Of a stretch of 64,000 nucleotides of DNA, positions 26,564-34,074 are shown in pieces. The translations under genes and the position numbers were made by a program. The notes below the pieces were generated by a model that was not told where the DNA came from, did no database searches, and was given only the letters and a program-made list of their open reading frames with translations. Source of the DNA: Rhizobium sp. TH135 (lineage in GTDB: Bacteria > Pseudomonadota > Alphaproteobacteria > Rhizobiales > Rhizobiaceae); assembly GCF_002855515.1 (NCBI RefSeq), contig NZ_PKRP01000004.1, positions 186,001 to 250,000 of the forward strand, in the 5' to 3' direction. Each line of letters starts with the position of its first letter. The first letter of the stretch is position 1.

Positions 26564-27318
26564 ATCCCTGTCCGTCTCTTGTAGCGCACCGTGTCGAAAC
26601 GAGCGGCAAGCCCGTCATACATCAGGAGCCGTCCAACCAATGGCTCCCCGATGCCGGTAATGACCTTGATCGCCTCCATCGCCATCAGCGTGCCGATGAC
26701 GCCGGTGAGGGCCCCGATCACGCCCGCTTCCGCACAGGCCGGCACGAGGCCTTCGGGCGGCGGTTCGGGGAAGAGGTCGGTGTAACGTGGATAGGCAAGA
26801 CCGTCAGGCCCGCTCTCATAGGGTTTGAGAACGGTCACAGTGCCATCAAAGCGCCCGACAGCCCCGGTCACCAATGGCACCGTAGCGCGCTCTGCCGCAT
26901 CCGCTGCCGCATAACGGGTGGTAAAATTGTCGGAGCCATCGATCAGCAGCGTATAGCGCGGCAGGTAATCCCGGGCGAACTCGGCGGTAAAGCGCTCTTC
27001 ATAGCGCATCGTGCGGCAATTCGGGTTGAGCCGGGCAATGGCGCGCGCGGCACTCTCCGTCTTCTTCTCGGAAAGCGTGCCCGTGTCATGGATCACCTGC
27101 CGCTGGAGATTGGAAAGCGATACGCCGTCGTCATCGACGATCCCGAGCGTGCCGACACCCGCTGCCGCCAGATATTGCAGCACGGGCGAGCCGAGCCCAC
27201 CCGCCCCGATCACCATCACGCGTGCGGCTTTGAGCAATTGCTGGCCATGACCACCCACTTCGGGCAACAGGATATGGCGGTGATAGCGGGAGAGTTCTTC
27301 AGGCGATAGCGGATCCAT
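26560..27318 (-). CDS. MoeB/ThiF-type adenylyltransferase lacking the zinc cysteines
   Basis: E1-like enzymes of this family adenylate the C-terminal glycine of sulfur carriers (MoaD or ThiS) for molybdopterin or thiamine synthesis. The 252-residue product has ELSRYHRHILLPEVGGHGQ, the nucleotide-binding VIGAGGLGSPVLQYLAAAG (~35-53), NLQRQVIHD, LIDGSDNFTTRY, and VPACAEAGVIGALTGVIG with a cysteine near residue 193. Both CxxC pairs that hold zinc in E. coli MoeB are absent (the first is replaced by AYPRYTDLF; the C-terminus stops before the second). The ATG at 27318 is favoured over GTG at 27327 because AAGG is eight bases upstream. Confidence 0.82.
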   Translation of the reverse strand: MDPLSPEELSRYHRHILLPEVGGHGQQLLKAARVMVIGAGGLGSPVLQYLAAAGVGTLGIVDDDGVSLSNLQRQVIHDTGTLSEKKTESAARAIARLNPNCRTMRYEERFTAEFARDYLPRYTLLIDGSDNFTTRYAAADAAERATVPLVTGAVGRFDGTVTVLKPYESGPDGLAYPRYTDLFPEPPPEGLVPACAEAGVIGALTGVIGTLMAMEAIKVITGIGEPLVGRLLMYDGLAARFDTVRYKRRTGI

Positions 27319-27360
27319 GGAGGTCACCTTGCCACCGGCATGGTCTGAAGGAAAGCAGTG

Positions 27361-28488
27361 TCAGCCATCGATCTGCCCGTCCTTGATGGTCACGAACTGA
27401 GCCCGATCCCCGAGCGCCGAAAACATCGCCCTGTCGGTCCCCGTCATGAAGGCCTGGCCGCCGAGGGCATCGATGCGGGCAAAAAGCGCTGCCCGCCGTC
27501 CTTCGTCCAGGTGTGCGGCGATTTCGTCGAGCAGCAGGATCGGCGCAAACCCGGTCATCGTCGCCACTAGCCGTGCATGGGCCAATATGAGCCCGATCAG
27601 CAATGCCTTCTGCTCTCCAGTGGAGCAGCGCTCCGCATCCATGTCTTTCTCGATGTGGCGGACGATCAGATCAGCCCGATGCGGTCCGTCGAGCGTGCGC
27701 CCGGCTGCGGCATCCCTGTGCCGCGACTGGGCGAGGATCTCGATATACCGCTCTTCAAACTCGAAAGCCGGCAGGTCGGCCAGGTCATCGAGGAAGCCGG
27801 AGAGCGCGAGAGATGCGGATGGAAATGCGGATGTGTCCCGATCCGCCTCGATCAATCCCGAAAGCAGCCCAAGCATCTCCCGCCGCGCTGCGGCCATCGC
27901 GACCCCGAGTGCTGCCATCTGCTGTTCGATGCCGGAGAGCCAGCTCGGATCGAATCGTCCCTCCGAAAGCAGCTTGTTGCGGCTGCGCATCGCCCGCTCG
28001 AAGTCGTTCGCGCGCCGCCCATGGGCGGGGTCGAGTGAGAGCACCAGGCGGTCGAGAAAGCGGCGTCGATCCGCAGAGGGGCCGGTGAAAAGCCCGTCCA
28101 TCGCCGGCGTCAGCCAGAGCACGCGCAGGTGGTCGGTGAGTTCGTCGACGGATTTCGCCGGCGACCCGTTGATCCTCAGTCTGCGGACGAGGTTGTCCTC
28201 TTCCGTCGTCTCGGTGCCCGTGCCGATATCGGCTTCGCCGGCCATGCCCTCGATAGCGGCAAAGACCGTGAAGCTCCCCGCGGCCCCGACCCTCGGAATG
28301 TCGGAGAGCACCGCTCGGCGAAGGCCACGTCCCGGCGACAGAAAGGAAATCGCCTCCATGAAATTGGTCTTACCTGCGCCATTGTCGCCGACCAGCACAA
28401 CATGCCGCCCGTCCAGCGTCAGGCCGGCCTGCGTGTAGTTGCGGAAGTCGCTGAGTTTGAGCCGGTGGATCTGTGTCTTCTGGGTCAT
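27361..28488 (-). CDS. recF: DNA replication and repair protein RecF
   Basis: RecF is the SMC-like ATPase that recognises gapped DNA with RecO and RecR. The 375-residue protein starts with HRLKLSDFRNYTQAGLTL, followed by Walker A GDNGAGKTN (~33-41), LSPGRGLR, the coiled-coil middle region, the signature STGEQKALLIGLILAHA (~303-319) and Walker B ILLLDEIAAHLD. The ATG at 28486-28488 was chosen because all family motifs begin there; the longer open frame upstream has no homology that I recognise. It is located away from dnaA/dnaN, as in other rhizobia, and upstream of a MoeB-like gene by 42 bp. Confidence 0.95.
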   Translation of the reverse strand: MTQKTQIHRLKLSDFRNYTQAGLTLDGRHVVLVGDNGAGKTNFMEAISFLSPGRGLRRAVLSDIPRVGAAGSFTVFAAIEGMAGEADIGTGTETTEEDNLVRRLRINGSPAKSVDELTDHLRVLWLTPAMDGLFTGPSADRRRFLDRLVLSLDPAHGRRANDFERAMRSRNKLLSEGRFDPSWLSGIEQQMAALGVAMAAARREMLGLLSGLIEADRDTSAFPSASLALSGFLDDLADLPAFEFEERYIEILAQSRHRDAAAGRTLDGPHRADLIVRHIEKDMDAERCSTGEQKALLIGLILAHARLVATMTGFAPILLLDEIAAHLDEGRRAALFARIDALGGQAFMTGTDRAMFSALGDRAQFVTIKDGQIDG

Positions 28489-28647
28489 CGGTCGGAATCG
28501 TTGTCGCCTTGAGCTAGGCCGATTGGCCGGCGATGGCAAGGCGCAAGCGCCAATCTCTGGTCGATCGGGCCATGCGGCGCTTGGCGACATGGAACGATGC
28601 AGTGAACGTGGTAGTTTGAGCAGATAGCCGAGCCCGGAGGCCGAGCC

Positions 28648-28935
28648 ATGCCCCTGCATTCCGATGATCTGACCCCTGAAGAAGCCCGCCGCGACCATTG
28701 GGAGATGCTGGGCTTTCTGGCGCTCAACGCCAGCTTTGGAGCGGCCCTTGGTTTTCTGGTGGCCTTTGCCATCGTCTGGCTCGATTTTGGCGGCCTGGGC
28801 ACGTCGCTCGCCCGATCCAGCCACCCGATCTTGCCGACCATCATGCTGGCCGTTCCTCTCGCACTGACTTTCGCGGCCGCCGTCACGGCATCGGCCGTCA
28901 TGACGATGCCTTATCGCAAGAAGAAGCAGCGCTGA
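28648..28935 (+). CDS. Small membrane protein with two helices
   Basis: The 95-residue product is not a member of a family I can name. It has a charged N-terminus (HSDDLTPEEARRDHWEM), two hydrophobic helices at about 23-45 (FLALNASFGAALGFLVAFAI) and 61-85 (ILPTIMLAVPLALTFAAAV), and a basic end YRKKKQR. It is probably an inner-membrane protein with both ends in the cytoplasm. GGAGG lies seven bases before the ATG, and codon use matches its neighbours, so it is very likely expressed. Similar short proteins are common in rhizobial genomes. slyX follows on the same strand 77 bp later. Confidence 0.75.
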   Translation: MPLHSDDLTPEEARRDHWEMLGFLALNASFGAALGFLVAFAIVWLDFGGLGTSLARSSHPILPTIMLAVPLALTFAAAVTASAVMTMPYRKKKQR

Positions 28936-29012
28936 AGCAAGGATGCCAGACGGCGTTTGACCGCGCCCGCGTCTTGCGGCATCTAGGCCGTATCGAGACG
29001 ATGGAGAGCCCC

Positions 29013-29222
29013 ATGGACACGCAGGACGAACGCATCACGCGTCTGGAAGAGACCGTTGCGCATCAGATGCGTATCATCGAGGAGCTGTCTGACCAGCTGA
29101 CGGAACAGTGGAAAGTGGTCGAACAGACGCGGGCGAAGCTTGATCGTCTGACGGAGCGCTTCCTGTCCCTGGAAGAGCAGGGCCTCGAAGCCCCCGCCAT
29201 CACCCGCCCGCCGCACTACTGA
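29013..29222 (+). CDS. slyX: SlyX family protein
   Basis: SlyX proteins are small, mostly helical proteins of unknown function. The 69-residue product is a nearly continuous coiled coil (ERITRLEETVAHQMRIIEEL, then LTEQWKVVEQTRAKLDRLTER) and ends with a proline-rich PAITRPPHY, the pattern that defines the family. The start at 29013 was chosen because GGAGAG lies upstream at four-base spacing; an ATG at 29001 is in frame. The stop codon region overlaps the 3' end of the convergent TetR gene by seven bases. Confidence 0.85.
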   Translation: MDTQDERITRLEETVAHQMRIIEELSDQLTEQWKVVEQTRAKLDRLTERFLSLEEQGLEAPAITRPPHY

Positions 29223-29830
29223 GCGGCACGATCCTTCTTGGCGAACCCTGTCAGCACCGCGTCGACAAGATGCGTCAGCTGTCCGCGCGATGCATCCAGA
29301 CGCCCGGTGAGCAATCGCTGCCAGCAAAAGCTGGAGAAAAGTTCCATGACCAGCGGAATATCGAGTTCGGCCCTGATCTCTCCGCGCGCTACGCCCCTCT
29401 CCAGGATGATGCCGCTTGCCCTGCAGCGCGTGACCGCATAGTCCCGCAGCGCTTCCAGAGCCGCTGGATCGCTCTGCGCCTCGGCAATAATCGACCGGAA
29501 CACCTCTCCGCCACTCTTCTTCCAGAACCCGAGCAGGGTCTCGAGGAAGGCGGTCAGATCCCCCCGCGTGCTTCCGGTGTCGGGATAGAAGGTCTCACCC
29601 TTCTGCCGATGATAGACGTCGAGCAGGAGTGCCGCCTTGGAGGGCCACCAGCGATAGATCGTCGGCTTCCCCGCCTTGGCCCGTCGCGCCACCGCTTCGA
29701 TGGAAAAGGCAGACAGCCCGCCTTCGCTCAGGATCTCGGCCGCCGCCGTTAGAATGGCGTCCTCGCTGGCGGGGTTCCGTTGCGCGCCGATCGATGTGCG
29801 CTTTGTGATGTCGGGTGCGGTGCTCGTCAC
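29216..29830 (-). CDS. TetR family transcriptional regulator
   Basis: The 204-residue product has an N-terminal helix-turn-helix (EDAILTAAAEILSEGGLSAFSIEAVARRAKAGKPTIYRWWPSK, ~23-67) and a C-terminal ligand-binding helical domain. Start is GTG at 29828-29830 with AGGAG upstream. It diverges from a small membrane protein gene across 98 bp that contain overlapping promoters and a GAAACGG-C-CCGTTTC palindrome, so it most likely represses both itself and that gene. The ligand is unknown. Its 3' end overlaps slyX by seven bases. Confidence 0.92.
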   Translation of the reverse strand: MTSTAPDITKRTSIGAQRNPASEDAILTAAAEILSEGGLSAFSIEAVARRAKAGKPTIYRWWPSKAALLLDVYHRQKGETFYPDTGSTRGDLTAFLETLLGFWKKSGGEVFRSIIAEAQSDPAALEALRDYAVTRCRASGIILERGVARGEIRAELDIPLVMELFSSFCWQRLLTGRLDASRGQLTHLVDAVLTGFAKKDRAAQ

Positions 29831-29864
29831 AGTTTGTGCTCCTTTGCCCGATCCTTAGCAGAAA

Positions 29865-29899
29865 AATCTATTGAACGAAACGGCCCGTTTCAATATAAA
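29865..29899. promoter_or_regulatory. Overlapping divergent promoters of tetR and the small membrane gene
   Basis: On the plus strand TTGAAC (29871-29876) and TATAAA (29894-29899) are 17 bp apart. On the minus strand TTGAAA (29888-29893) and TAGATT (29865-29870) are also 17 bp apart. The two promoters share their core, so one bound repressor would shut both. Confidence 0.75.
29877..29891. promoter_or_regulatory. Probable TetR operator, perfect palindrome
   Basis: GAAACGG and CCGTTTC form perfect seven-base arms around a central C. The palindrome lies wholly inside the spacer of both divergent promoters. A second, imperfect copy GAAACGTACCGTTC follows at 29901-29914. This is the classical arrangement of a TetR-type autorepressor. 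Confidence 0.75.
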
Positions 29900-29928
29900 C
29901 GAAACGTACCGTTCTGATGGAGCTTCCC

Positions 29929-30180
29929 ATGACCCATATCTCCGCATCCCGACCGATCCCCTCGAAGCACAGGCTCGCCCTGTTGATGCTCCTGGTGATC
30001 TACCCCTTCGTCACCGCGATCCTCTACGTCCTGATGCCGCTCACCGAGGGTTGGCCGATCTGGGCCCGCACGGCGCTTCTTGCGCCGATTATGGTGCTCT
30101 CGATCGTCTATGGTATCGCGCCCGCGATCCAGAAGCACTTTGCCTGGTTCATCCTGCGGCAACCGCGCATGATCGCCTGA
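29929..30180 (+). CDS. Small membrane protein under TetR control
   Basis: The 83-residue product has two hydrophobic helices (about 18-38, LALLMLLVIYPFVTAILYVL; 49-68, RTALLAPIMVLSIVYGIA) and a short tail QKHFAWFILRQPRMIA. I cannot assign it to a named family with certainty. The start ATG 29929 has GGAG six bases upstream; the ATG at 29917 is less well placed. The promoter TTGAAC-N17-TATAAA ends about 30 bp upstream and contains the probable operator of the divergent TetR regulator, so its expression should rise when the regulator binds its ligand. A terminator follows at 30192-30219. Confidence 0.75.
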   Translation: MTHISASRPIPSKHRLALLMLLVIYPFVTAILYVLMPLTEGWPIWARTALLAPIMVLSIVYGIAPAIQKHFAWFILRQPRMIA

Positions 30181-30191
30181 ATCCATGCGAA

Positions 30192-30219
30192 AAGGGGCGG
30201 CCCTATAGGACCGCCCCTT
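30192..30219 (-). terminator. Terminator between the small membrane gene and dnaJ
   Basis: AAGGGGCGG (30192-30200) pairs with CCGCCCCTT (30211-30219), with a further CC/GG inside. The minus-strand side continues with TTTTCG, so it fits best as the dnaJ terminator; it can also stop the convergent plus-strand gene. Confidence 0.75.
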
Positions 30220-30246
30220 GCAAATCTTGTCTGTGTTCTGCGGCGC

Positions 30247-31398
30247 TCAGTCGCTGAGCGTATCGAAGAAATCCTTCATCCGGGCGAAGAAGCCCGTCGA
30301 TTCCGGATTGTTCTCCTTCGACGACAGCTGCTCGAACTCCTGCAACAGCTCGCGCTGCCGCTTCGTTAGCTTCTGTGGCGTCTCGATCTGGATCTGGATG
30401 TAGAGATCACCAACCTGCGTCGAGCGCAGAACCGGCATGCCCTTGCCCTTGAGGCGGAACTGTTTGCCGGGCTGGGTGCCCTCCGGAACCGTCACGCGTG
30501 ACTTCGTACCATCAAGCGTCACCACGTCGAACGTGCCGCCGAGGGCCGCCGTCGTCATCGAGATCGGCACGGAGCAATAGAGATCCGCTCCGTCGCGCTG
30601 GAAGAACTCGTGCGGTTTGACCGACAAGAAGATGTAGAGATCGCCTGAGGGACCGCCGCGCAGTCCCGCTTCACCTTCGCCCTGCAGACGAATGCGCGTG
30701 CCATCTTCGATCCCCGAGGGAATGCTGACGGAGAGCGACCGTTCTTCGGTGACGCGGCCTTGGCCGTGGCACTTGCCGCAGGGATCGCTGATCGTCTGGC
30801 CACGACCGTGACAGGTCGGGCAGGTCCGTTCGATCGAGAAGAAGCCCTGGGCCGCACGCACGCGCCCCGAGCCCTGACAGGTCGTGCAGGTCTTCGGCTG
30901 GGTGCCGGGCTTGGCGCCGGAACCGGTGCAGACATCGCAGGTGATCGAGGTCGGAACCCGGATCTGCGCCGTCTTGCCGGTAAACGCCTCTTCGAGGCTG
31001 ATTTCCATATTGTAGCGCAGGTCGGCACCGCGTTCGCGGCCACCTGTCGACCGGGCACGACCGCCGCGGCCGCCACCCATCATCTCGCCGAAAATGTCCT
31101 CGAAGATGTCGGAGAAGCCACCGCCGCCGGCAAAGCCGCCGCCGCCGAAACCGCCGCCGCCCATGCCGCCCTGTTCGAAGGCAGCATGGCCGAAGCGGTC
31201 ATAGGCCGCGCGCTTCTGCGGATCCTTCAGGGTTTCATAGGCCTCGTTGAGTTCCTTGAACTTCTTCTCGGCTTCATCGTCACCCGGGTTTTTGTCTGGG
31301 TGGTATTTCATCGCCAGCTTGCGGAAGGCGCTTTTCAGCTCCTTCTCGTCTGCCGTACGGGCGACCCCAAGGGTCTCGTAGAAATCTGCCTTTGCCAT
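30247..31398 (-). CDS. dnaJ: Chaperone protein DnaJ
   Basis: DnaJ stimulates the ATPase of DnaK and delivers unfolded substrates. The 383-residue type I protein has the J domain with HPDKNPG (~33-39), a Gly/Phe-rich region ([19 protein letters not shown]), four zinc repeats ([32 protein letters not shown]), and the C-terminal substrate-binding domains. It starts at ATG 31396-31398, very close (4 bp) to a small secreted-protein gene that separates it from dnaK. All three are probably one transcript from the heat-shock-type promoter upstream of dnaK. Confidence 0.98.
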   Translation of the reverse strand: MAKADFYETLGVARTADEKELKSAFRKLAMKYHPDKNPGDDEAEKKFKELNEAYETLKDPQKRAAYDRFGHAAFEQGGMGGGGFGGGGFAGGGGFSDIFEDIFGEMMGGGRGGRARSTGGRERGADLRYNMEISLEEAFTGKTAQIRVPTSITCDVCTGSGAKPGTQPKTCTTCQGSGRVRAAQGFFSIERTCPTCHGRGQTISDPCGKCHGQGRVTEERSLSVSIPSGIEDGTRIRLQGEGEAGLRGGPSGDLYIFLSVKPHEFFQRDGADLYCSVPISMTTAALGGTFDVVTLDGTKSRVTVPEGTQPGKQFRLKGKGMPVLRSTQVGDLYIQIQIETPQKLTKRQRELLQEFEQLSSKENNPESTGFFARMKDFFDTLSD

Positions 31399-31402
31399 CG
31401 TC

Positions 31403-31873
31403 TTACAAAGCCCTCAAAGCTTTCACAACGCTCGTGTGGCTGCCCGCTGCCTTGCCGGCCTGCTTGTCGCAAGCCTGCATGTCTTTCTGGAAATCGGACG
31501 CGGCCGACATCGCATCCTGCATGAGCAGCTTGCGGGCATCGCCCTTGCTGATCAGCCCGTCAGCGGATGTCACTGCAGCGAATGCCAGCGAATGGGCGGC
31601 CATGTCGCAGGAGGAAACTTCGCCACCGCTCTCGCGCCGTTGAAGCGCGGTTTCGATGATCTTGCCGAGTTCATTGCCGATGCGGGAAAGGGAGTTGCTG
31701 TCTTTCGCGGAAATCGCCTTGGCCACTCTGGCCTCGGCGGCGCCCACCTGGCGGTGAACGGCGCTGACCTGCCCCCTGTCCTGTGCCATGGCACCGGTCG
31801 TCAGGATCAACGAAATGGCGGCTGGCCCGAGGGCCAGCCAGCACGTGGAACGGCGTCCGAAGCGACCCTGCAT
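31403..31873 (-). CDS. Secreted protein of unknown function between dnaK and dnaJ
   Basis: I do not recognise this 156-residue protein. It begins with basic residues and a signal peptide ([20 protein letters not shown], cleavage near residue 31), then a mostly helical region with two cysteines, in SSCDMAAHS (~89) and MQACDKQAG (~133), which could form a disulfide in the periplasm. Its ATG overlaps the dnaK stop as TGATG and its stop is 4 bp before dnaJ. It is therefore translationally coupled to dnaK and placed between two chaperone genes that are normally adjacent. Codon use fits its neighbours. The function is unknown; a stress-related envelope role is only an inference from position. Confidence 0.75.
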   Translation of the reverse strand: MQGRFGRRSTCWLALGPAAISLILTTGAMAQDRGQVSAVHRQVGAAEARVAKAISAKDSNSLSRIGNELGKIIETALQRRESGGEVSSCDMAAHSLAFAAVTSADGLISKGDARKLLMQDAMSAASDFQKDMQACDKQAGKAAGSHTSVVKALRAL

Positions 31874-33786
31874 CAGGCCGACTTCTTCGCGTCTTCGTCC
31901 TTCACTTCTTCGTAGTCGGCGTCGACGACATTGTCATCCTGGCCGCCTTCAGCATTGCCATTGCCACCCTCGGCCTGCTGGGCCTCGTAGATGGCCTGAC
32001 CGAGCTTCATGGACACTTCCATGAGGGTCTGGGTTTTCGCGGTGATGTCTTCAGCCGACGGCTCGGAGGCTTCGGTTGCGGCCTTCAGGGCAGCAATCGC
32101 ATCCTCGATGGCCTTGCGGTCGGTTTCCGAAACCTTGTCGCCATATTCCTTGACCGACTTCTCGGTGGAATGAACAAGGCTTTCCGCCTGGTTCTTGGCT
32201 TCGACCACAGCGCGACGCTGCTTGTCGGCCTCGGCATTGGCTTCGGCGTCCTTCACCATCTTCTCGATGTCGGCGTCGGAGAGACCACCAGAGGCCTGGA
32301 TGCGGATCTGCTGTTCCTTGCCGGTGCCCTTGTCCTTGGCCGAAACCTGGACAATGCCGTTCGCGTCGATGTCGAAGGTAACTTCGATCTGCGGAACGCC
32401 ACGCGGCGACGGCGGCAGGCCGACGAGGTCGAACTGGCCGAGCAGCTTGTTGTCCTGGGCCATTTCACGTTCGCCCTGCGAAACGCGGATGGTCACGGCC
32501 TGCTGGTTATCTTCAGCGGTCGAGAAGGTCTGGCTCTTCTTCGTCGGGATCGTCGTGTTGCGGTCGATCAGGCGGGTGAAGACGCCGCCGAGCGTTTCGA
32601 TGCCGAGCGACAGCGGGGTCACGTCGAGCAGCAGAACGTCCTTGACGTCGCCCTGAAGAACGCCGGCCTGGATGGCGGCGCCGAGTGCGACGACTTCATC
32701 CGGGTTCACGCCCTTGTGCGGCTCCTTGCCGAACAGCTGCTTCACGACTTCCTGCACCTTCGGCATGCGGCTCATGCCGCCGACGAGAACGACTTCGTCG
32801 ATATCGGCAGCGGTAACGCCGGCATCCTTGAGGGCTGCCTTGCAAGGCGCGATGGTGCGCTGGACGAGATCATCGACCAGGCTTTCAAACTTCGCACGGG
32901 TCAGCTTCATCGTCAGGTGCTTCGGACCGGAAGCGTCAGCCGTGATGAAGGGCAGGTTGATTTCGGTCTGCTGCGAGGACGACAGCTCGATCTTGGCCTT
33001 TTCAGCGGCTTCCTTCAGGCGCTGCAGGGCAAGCTTATCGCCCTTCAGGTCGATGCCCTGGTCCTTCTTGAACTCGGCTGCCAGATATTCGACGAGACGC
33101 ATGTCGAAGTCTTCACCGCCGAGGAAGGTGTCGCCATTGGTCGACTTCACTTCGAAGACGCCGTCGCCGATTTCCAGAACCGAGATATCGAAGGTACCAC
33201 CGCCAAGGTCGTAAACAGCGATCGTCTTGCCGTCCTTCTTGTCGAGGCCGTAAGCGAGAGCAGCAGCCGTCGGCTCGTTGATGATGCGCAGAACTTCAAG
33301 ACCCGCGATGCGGCCGGCATCCTTGGTTGCCTGGCGCTGCGCGTCGTTGAAGTAAGCGGGAACGGTGATGACGGCCTTTTCGACCTTTTCGCCGAGATAG
33401 GCTTCAGCCGTTTCCTTCATCTTCTGGAGGATCATGGCGGAGATCTGCGAGGGCGAGTAACCCTTGCCTTGGGCTTCGACCCAAGCGTCGCCATTGTCAC
33501 CCTTGATGATCGGGAAGGGAACGAGGCCCTTGTCCTTCTCAACGGTCGGATCTTCGTGACGGCGGCCGATCAGGCGCTTGACCGCGAAGAGCGTGTTGGT
33601 CGGGTTGGTGACCGCCTGGCGCTTGGCCGGCTGGCCGACGAGGCGTTCGCCGTCGTCCGAAAATGCAACCATCGAAGGGGTGGTGCGCGCACCTTCCGAA
33701 TTTTCGATGACCTTCGCATCCTTGCCGTCCATGACGGCGACGCAGGAATTGGTCGTTCCAAGGTCGATACCGATTACTTTTGCCAT
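31873..33786 (-). CDS. dnaK: Chaperone protein DnaK (Hsp70)
   Basis: DnaK is the major Hsp70 chaperone. The 637-residue protein has the N-terminal phosphate motif [13 protein letters not shown] (~6-18), [18 protein letters not shown] (~190-207), [10 protein letters not shown], the linker [15 protein letters not shown], the substrate-binding domain, and an acidic tail ending in DAKKSA rather than the EEVD-like end of eukaryotic forms. The ATG at 33784-33786 with GGAGAG six bases upstream was chosen; 18 further in-frame codons upstream lack support. A heat-shock-type promoter lies at 33893-33924. Downstream come a secreted-protein gene and dnaJ. Confidence 0.98.
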   Translation of the reverse strand: MAKVIGIDLGTTNSCVAVMDGKDAKVIENSEGARTTPSMVAFSDDGERLVGQPAKRQAVTNPTNTLFAVKRLIGRRHEDPTVEKDKGLVPFPIIKGDNGDAWVEAQGKGYSPSQISAMILQKMKETAEAYLGEKVEKAVITVPAYFNDAQRQATKDAGRIAGLEVLRIINEPTAAALAYGLDKKDGKTIAVYDLGGGTFDISVLEIGDGVFEVKSTNGDTFLGGEDFDMRLVEYLAAEFKKDQGIDLKGDKLALQRLKEAAEKAKIELSSSQQTEINLPFITADASGPKHLTMKLTRAKFESLVDDLVQRTIAPCKAALKDAGVTAADIDEVVLVGGMSRMPKVQEVVKQLFGKEPHKGVNPDEVVALGAAIQAGVLQGDVKDVLLLDVTPLSLGIETLGGVFTRLIDRNTTIPTKKSQTFSTAEDNQQAVTIRVSQGEREMAQDNKLLGQFDLVGLPPSPRGVPQIEVTFDIDANGIVQVSAKDKGTGKEQQIRIQASGGLSDADIEKMVKDAEANAEADKQRRAVVEAKNQAESLVHSTEKSVKEYGDKVSETDRKAIEDAIAALKAATEASEPSAEDITAKTQTLMEVSMKLGQAIYEAQQAEGGNGNAEGGQDDNVVDADYEEVKDEDAKKSA

Positions 33787-33892
33787 GTCATTCTCTCCTT
33801 GAAGCAGGCCGTCGGAACCCCAATCAGGCATTCCTGACAACCCCTCGACGTGGATGTCTGGGATATACTGCAGCGCTGCTGCGGTTATGTCG

Positions 33893-33924
33893 CGTATATA
33901 AGAAGCGGATTTTCCGACTGCAAG
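33893..33924 (-). promoter_or_regulatory. RpoH-type promoter of dnaK
   Basis: On the minus strand CTTG (33921-33924) and CTTATATACG (33893-33902) are 18 bp apart. The second box matches the rhizobial RpoH -10 pattern CYTATNTNNG at every defined position. Transcription would start near 33886, giving a ~100-nt leader. The region would also work as a sigma-70 promoter (CTTGCA-N17-TTATAT). Confidence 0.75.
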
Positions 33925-34074
33925 GCTGGAAATCCGCCGAAAACCGGTAAAAAAGAACAGATTGGCGCTGCAGCTTCATGTGCTTTGCGGCGCCGGTCCG
34001 CCCTGATCGATCGGGCATGCTAGTCAGTCGGCCTTGCGTCAGGCCGACGGCGTCTTGCTGTCCACATGTGGGCT

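Noticed and set aside
31783..33837. 684-codon open frame on the plus strand
   Set aside because: Antisense of dnaK and the secreted-protein gene; no protein motif. Same codon-bias artefact.
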